NCBI GenBank assembly: GCA_031362985.1
Contig: JANLTO010000120.1
Location: 1 to 64,000 of the forward strand
Reading direction: 5' to 3'
Length of the DNA stretch: 64,000 nt
Origin: SHZL01 sp031362985
GTDB taxonomy: Bacteria > Pseudomonadota > Gammaproteobacteria > Xanthomonadales > SZUA-36
The translations under genes were made by a program, and so were the position numbers. Of the stretch, positions 59,934-64,000 are shown piece by piece. Numbering within the stretch: position 1 is the first letter of the stretch; each line of letters starts with the position of its first letter. The notes beneath the pieces were generated by a model that ran no database searches, was not told the origin of the DNA, and saw only the letters and a program-made list of their open reading frames with translations.

Positions 59934-59961
59934 GAACCTCTTAGCGCGAACCCGGTCCAAA
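59934..59961 (+). promoter_or_regulatory. Possible sigma-E promoter of degQ
   Basis: GAACCT (59934-59939) and TCCAAA (59956-59961) separated by 16 bases resemble the RpoE consensus GAACTT / TCAAA-type. The predicted leader would be about 20 bases. DegQ/MucD proteases are often RpoE-controlled, which agrees; the match is imperfect. Confidence 0.4.
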
Positions 59962-59987
59962 ACCCGGTCAAATCGGATGAGATAACA

Positions 59988-61349
59988 ATGCACAACACAG
60001 CAAAAGCCCTTTACCTCGTGATACTCACTTTCGGATTGTCCGCAAGCACCCTGTCGATGGCCTCCCTTCCACCCGCGATTGACGGCGAACCCCTGCCATC
60101 ATTGGCGCCGGTGCTGGATCGGGTTACCCCGTCAGTGGTTAATATTTACACCCAGACCCGGGTGCGGATTCGCAGCCCCTTGCTCGATGACCCCTTCTTC
60201 CGGCGTTTTTTCAATGTTCCGGATCAGCCGCGAGAGCGGATTTCGCAAAGCCTGGGTTCGGGCGTCATTGTCGATGCTGAAGAAGGCTATGTGCTGACCA
60301 ACAATCACGTGATAGAGGGTGCTGATGATATATCGGTCACCCTGACCGATGGACGCAGTTTCACTGCCGAGGTCATTGGCACCGACCCGGACACGGACCT
60401 TGCCATGGTGCGTATCAAGGCTGATGGCCTGCAGGCATTGCCGCTGGCGGATTCCAATCAACTGCGTGTGGGCGATTTTGTCGTGGCCGTAGGCAATCCG
60501 TTTGGCCTGGGTCAGACCGTCACCAGCGGTATAGTCAGCGCGCTGGGCAGGGCGGGTTTCCGTGGTCTTGAATTCCAGAACTTCATTCAGACCGATGCAT
60601 CCATCAATCCAGGTAACTCCGGCGGGGCCTTGGTTAATCTGCGTGGTGAACTGGTGGGCATTAACAGCGCCATTTTTACACCCAGTGGCGGCAACGTTGG
60701 CATTGGCTTCGCCATCCCGTCCGTGATGGCGCGTTATGTGCTGGAACAGCTTGCGCAGTACGGCGAAGTCCGTCGCGGCTCGTTGGGAATCTATGTGCAG
60801 GACCTGACGGATGAGCTTGCTGCGGCCCTTGGCGCGGGCGATATCCATGGCGCACTGGTAGCCGAAGTGGTTGATGGTTCACCCGCGCAGCAAGCCGGTA
60901 TACAGGCCGGGGACGTCATCACTTCGCTGTCCACCTATCTGATACGTAACACGCAGGATTTCTACAATGCTGAAGGGCAATTACCCATTGGCCAAAAACA
61001 GCAACTTGACTACATCCGTGCAGCCAAAGTAGTGAAGGTCAACATAGGCGTGACTGCACCGCAGGAACTGGATGGGGCAACAATTGATCGTCGCTTGCAG
61101 GGAGTGCGCTTCGCCGAGATGCCGGCGCGGCAAAGCACGGAAGGAGTCAGTGGCGTGGTGCTGGTTAAACTTGAAGCAAACAGTTTGCTGGCCAATAAGG
61201 GCTTTCGCGAAGGAGACATCATCACCGGCATCAACCGGCAGCCTGTCAGGGATCTGGTCGGTCTGCAGGATCTGATGCAAGCCGGCGAGGGCGCTGTTCT
61301 CCTGCAGGTTCACCGCAAAGGTGAGGATTATATTGTCAGGGTGGATTGA
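59988..61349 (+). CDS. degQ: Periplasmic serine endoprotease DegQ-like
   Basis: HtrA-family periplasmic quality-control protease/chaperone. 453 residues. A signal peptide ends near MASLPP. The catalytic triad is H107 (TNNHVIEG), D137 (DTDLAMVR) and S211 (NPGNSGGAL). Two PDZ domains follow (SLGIYVQDLTDELAAALG and VVLVKLEANSLLANKGFREG). The ATG at 59988 leaves a normal signal peptide; the in-frame ATG at 59919 overlaps the putative promoter. DegS would be shorter and have one PDZ. Confidence 0.9.
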   Translation: MHNTAKALYLVILTFGLSASTLSMASLPPAIDGEPLPSLAPVLDRVTPSVVNIYTQTRVRIRSPLLDDPFFRRFFNVPDQPRERISQSLGSGVIVDAEEGYVLTNNHVIEGADDISVTLTDGRSFTAEVIGTDPDTDLAMVRIKADGLQALPLADSNQLRVGDFVVAVGNPFGLGQTVTSGIVSALGRAGFRGLEFQNFIQTDASINPGNSGGALVNLRGELVGINSAIFTPSGGNVGIGFAIPSVMARYVLEQLAQYGEVRRGSLGIYVQDLTDELAAALGAGDIHGALVAEVVDGSPAQQAGIQAGDVITSLSTYLIRNTQDFYNAEGQLPIGQKQQLDYIRAAKVVKVNIGVTAPQELDGATIDRRLQGVRFAEMPARQSTEGVSGVVLVKLEANSLLANKGFREGDIITGINRQPVRDLVGLQDLMQAGEGAVLLQVHRKGEDYIVRVD

Positions 61350-61397
61350 TTCCACCCACCCAGATACCATTCAACCCAGCCCGCTCAAGGAGTTGCG

Positions 61398-62783
61398 ATG
61401 GGAGTTGCGATGAGTTACCAGGTCAGCGAGAAGCGTTCCACGGCAACAGTGCCGTTGGTGCCTCTGCGAAAACACGGGCTGGAGGAGTGGCTGGCACTTG
61501 CGCCGGAGCGCGTGCGCCGGTGGCTGGCAGCGTCGGGTTTTAAAGCGCAGCCTGGCCAATGCCTGGCCTTGCCAGATGAACAGGGCAACATCCTGAGTTA
61601 CATTTTTGGAATGCAGGGCGAAGGTTGGCTATATCAGCTTGCGGCTATCTACCGTGAACTGCCGGAAGGAACCTATGCCCTTGTTTCAGACTGGACCGAA
61701 GAGCAGGTCTGCCAGGCCAGTCTGGGTTGGGGATTAGCTGCCTACCGTTTTGACCGCTATCGCAAAAACGGCCAGCCACAGCGAATACTTGAACTCAGGC
61801 CGGACATCGCCCGGCAGGTTCAACCCCTGTGTGCGGCGCAATGCCTGGTGCGTGACCTGGTCAATACCCCGACGGAGCACCTTGGCCCGGAGCAACTGGC
61901 CGATGCCGTTGTGGCGGAGGCAGACCGCTTTGGCGCGAAGTGCAAAATCACCACGGGCGAAGAGCTGTTGCGTCACAATTTTCCCGCGATACATGCAGTG
62001 GGTCGGGCATCAAGCAACGCACCCCGACTGGTGGAAATGACCTGGGGAGTGGTTGATGCACCCTTGCTTGCTCTTGTGGGTAAAGGTGTTTGCTTCGACA
62101 CGGGCGGGTTGGACCTGAAGAATGCTACCGGCATGGCCCTGATGAAAAAAGACATGGGTGGAGCAGCGCTGGCACTGGCCCTGGCGCGGCTGGTCATGGA
62201 ACATCAGCTGCCGATCCGTTTGCTGGTGCTGATACCCGCAGTGGAAAATTCAGTTTCCGGAAATGCTTACCGCCCGGGTGATGTGATTTCTACGCGCAAG
62301 GGTTTGAGCGTTGAAATTGGCAACACGGATGCCGAGGGGCGGGTAATATTGTCCGATGCCCTGGCGCTCGCCTGCGAGCATGAGCCCGATCTGGTGATTG
62401 ATTTCGCAACCCTGACCGGAGCCGCCAGAGTAGCCATGGGAGCTGATCTGCCGCCATTGTTCAGCAACCGGGCGGATATAGCACGGGCGATCCAGCAAGC
62501 CGGTGACGAAATCGAAGACCCCTTGTGGATCATGCCGCTCTACCAACCCTACGTGGAGCAGATCAAGAGCCCGATAGCGGATCTGAATAACTCATCGAAA
62601 AGCCCCTATGGGGGTTGTATCACCGCTGCGCTGTTCCTGCAGCAGTTCGTGAACCAGAAAACGCCCTGGGTGCACATCGATACCTTCGCCTGGAACCAGT
62701 CGGGCCGGCCAGGACGGCCGGAGGGTGGTGAGGCGCTGGGACTGCGCGCCGCATTCCGGTTTTTGCAAACCCGCTACACCTGA
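61398..62783 (+). CDS. Leucyl aminopeptidase family protein (M17)
   Basis: Dimetal cytosolic aminopeptidase of 461 residues, of the PepA/PepB type but shorter than PepA. Motifs are LVNTPTEHLGPEQL, KGVCFDTGGLDLKNATGM, MKKDMGGAALALAL, PAVENSVSGNAYRPGDV and the signature NTDAEGRVILSDALALA. AAGGAG and the ATG at 61398 are repeated in frame 12 bases later (ATG at 61410), so either may initiate. It follows degQ by 48 bases. Confidence 0.9.
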   Translation: MGVAMSYQVSEKRSTATVPLVPLRKHGLEEWLALAPERVRRWLAASGFKAQPGQCLALPDEQGNILSYIFGMQGEGWLYQLAAIYRELPEGTYALVSDWTEEQVCQASLGWGLAAYRFDRYRKNGQPQRILELRPDIARQVQPLCAAQCLVRDLVNTPTEHLGPEQLADAVVAEADRFGAKCKITTGEELLRHNFPAIHAVGRASSNAPRLVEMTWGVVDAPLLALVGKGVCFDTGGLDLKNATGMALMKKDMGGAALALALARLVMEHQLPIRLLVLIPAVENSVSGNAYRPGDVISTRKGLSVEIGNTDAEGRVILSDALALACEHEPDLVIDFATLTGAARVAMGADLPPLFSNRADIARAIQQAGDEIEDPLWIMPLYQPYVEQIKSPIADLNNSSKSPYGGCITAALFLQQFVNQKTPWVHIDTFAWNQSGRPGRPEGGEALGLRAAFRFLQTRYT

Positions 62784-62844
62784 TTGTTTCGCGCGGTCAG
62801 GGGCCGGACAGAGCTAAGGAAGCGCTGAATAATTCAAAGTTTCC

Positions 62845-63987
62845 CTAAAGCAGAATGAAACCTGCCACTGCGGCCGCGCCTGAAACCAGGCCAAGCAAGA
62901 TCATGTACGACACGCCGATCAGTGAAAACTTGAAAAACGTCATCACCCAACCCTGTCGATACACCGTTTTCAGTGATATCAGCAGATAAAGAGGAATCCA
63001 GATCAACAGGATGATGGTAATCCTGGAAGCGATTTTGCTCGGCTCGGCTGATTCTGTCGGGTCCAGCAAGGTAGCGACCGAGTCTGTTAGCAGGGTGAGG
63101 ATGAAAATCAGGAACAGGAAAGCGTGGTTGTGCAGTGCATGAATCAGGTGCTCGACGTAATACTTTCTGGCAAACAGGTACCAGAATTTGAATAGCAGGG
63201 CCACCAGTGGCAGCATCACGAATACCGCGATTGGCAACACGTCGAAGATCTTGTCCACGATGAGGCCGGGTTTGGCCTCGATTTCCCGGCCTTTCTGCGG
63301 CGACTCTTCGATCTCATCGTTGATCCAGTCGTTGATGAATCCAGGCAGGCCCGGAATGATGAACGGGTTGGTTTCCTTGTTCCAGGGGGTGCCGTCTATG
63401 TTGATGACGTCTTCCTCATCTTCCTGGTTCGCGCCGGCTTCCAACGGCCCGGCCCCCATGGGGTCTTGTGTTGCAGAGCCTGGATCAACCGCATCACCGG
63501 CGCTTTCTTCTTCGCCGCTTTCTTCTTCATTACCACCCAGGTGCAGGTGCAGGCCACCGGGCTTTCCATCCGCTTTTCCGAGGATGTCGATCGCGTCTCC
63601 AGCCAGGGTACCAGCGAGAATAAAAAACAGCATGCTGGAAAAAATATAGAGCCGCATGGGAGTGACATAGCGAAAGCGGCGTCCATCGAGGTAGTCACGG
63701 GTTAGCTTGCCGGGATGAAACAGCAAGGGTTTGAGAGTGCGCATGAAACGCGAATCCAGATCCAGCACGTCTTCCAGCAAATCGCGGAGCAAAGCTGGAA
63801 AAAAGCGCATCAGGTTTTTGTCTGGCTGGCCGCAGTAATAGCAAAACGGACCCTTGAGTTCGGTGCCACAATTGAGACATTGCGCCGAATTGGCCAGCTT
63901 TCTCGGAGCCAGGGTATAGCGTTTGTTGGGAACAACCAGCGACTTTCCGCCCGCCGGGCTCCTGGTTTCTGCTTCCTTGTTGCTCAT
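62845..63987 (-). CDS. DUF3667 zinc-ribbon membrane protein
   Basis: A 380-residue protein with an N-terminal zinc ribbon (C37, C40, C49, C52 in CLNCG and FCYYCG). The DUF3667 core follows (FFPALLRDLLEDVLDLDSRF, TLKPLLFHPGKLTRDYLDGR, VTPMRLYIFSSMLFF), then an acidic low-complexity loop and about four more membrane helices. Function is unknown. It is complete, with its ATG 13 bases from the window end; any promoter is outside. Confidence 0.85.
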   Translation of the reverse strand: MSNKEAETRSPAGGKSLVVPNKRYTLAPRKLANSAQCLNCGTELKGPFCYYCGQPDKNLMRFFPALLRDLLEDVLDLDSRFMRTLKPLLFHPGKLTRDYLDGRRFRYVTPMRLYIFSSMLFFILAGTLAGDAIDILGKADGKPGGLHLHLGGNEEESGEEESAGDAVDPGSATQDPMGAGPLEAGANQEDEEDVINIDGTPWNKETNPFIIPGLPGFINDWINDEIEESPQKGREIEAKPGLIVDKIFDVLPIAVFVMLPLVALLFKFWYLFARKYYVEHLIHALHNHAFLFLIFILTLLTDSVATLLDPTESAEPSKIASRITIILLIWIPLYLLISLKTVYRQGWVMTFFKFSLIGVSYMILLGLVSGAAAVAGFILL

Positions 63988-64000
63988 GAATTCATGATGC

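Overview
The window looks like chromosomal DNA of a free-living, aerobic, probably marine gammaproteobacterium related to the Pseudomonadales/Cellvibrionales. The evidence is a chpA-pilJ-pilI-pilG cluster divergent from gshB-tonB, and the neighbourhoods hisN-nudE-cysQ, yqgE-ruvX-pyrB, thiS-thiG-trmB, metK-ahcY-metF and nudC-ampE, which are familiar from that group. No species can be named from the sequence alone. No phage, plasmid, CRISPR array, rRNA or tRNA gene was seen. Mobile traces are limited to intergenic palindromes and two short relics near 40.2-40.5 kb.

Layout. 0-5.6 kb: cardiolipin synthase, a patatin-like lipoprotein and four small exported proteins. 5.7-10.5 kb: btuF-like, ampE, nudC, erpA and a DUF6776 gene on the minus strand, with hemJ divergent. 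A promoter followed by a terminator lies between DUF6776 and hemJ (small RNA or attenuator). 10.5-13.2 kb: a pair of structured repeats, then hisN-nudE-cysQ linked by ATGA overlaps. 13.2-23.1 kb: rsmE, then the type IV pilus chemosensory cluster (chpC, chpA, pilJ, pilI, pilG). 23.4-25.3 kb: gshB-tonB. 25.3-37.3 kb: the most distinctive accessory region. A winged-helix/TPR regulator faces an operon of five mostly exported, uncharacterised proteins; behind it on its own strand are a lipoprotein, a bile-acid/sodium-symporter-family carrier, a TonB-dependent receptor and a LOG enzyme. Two matching 50-bp arrays of 10-bp repeats, one beside the regulator start and one upstream of the receptor, suggest a regulon. 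37.4-43.2 kb: four membrane transporters separated by palindromic repeats and relics. 43.4-47.3 kb: pyrB, ruvX, yqgE and divergent thiS-thiG-trmB. 47.4-51.9 kb: two ion/anion permeases, a Rieske protein, a small membrane protein and a CBS protein. 52.1-55.6 kb: metK-ahcY-metF, the SAM cycle. 55.6-64 kb: a Nudix enzyme, an exported beta-propeller-like protein, a FEN/PIN exonuclease, an HNH nuclease, the second copy of the structured repeat pair, a DegQ-like protease, an M17 aminopeptidase and a DUF3667 membrane protein.

Most genes are housekeeping. The main points to follow up are the 9.9-10.0 kb RNA candidate, the structured repeat pair whose two copies show compensatory base changes, and the 25-37 kb regulator/uptake/exported-protein locus with its repeat-array operators. 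Start sites given here were chosen from ribosome binding sites, overlaps and family alignment from memory, so many genes are shorter than their longest open frame.
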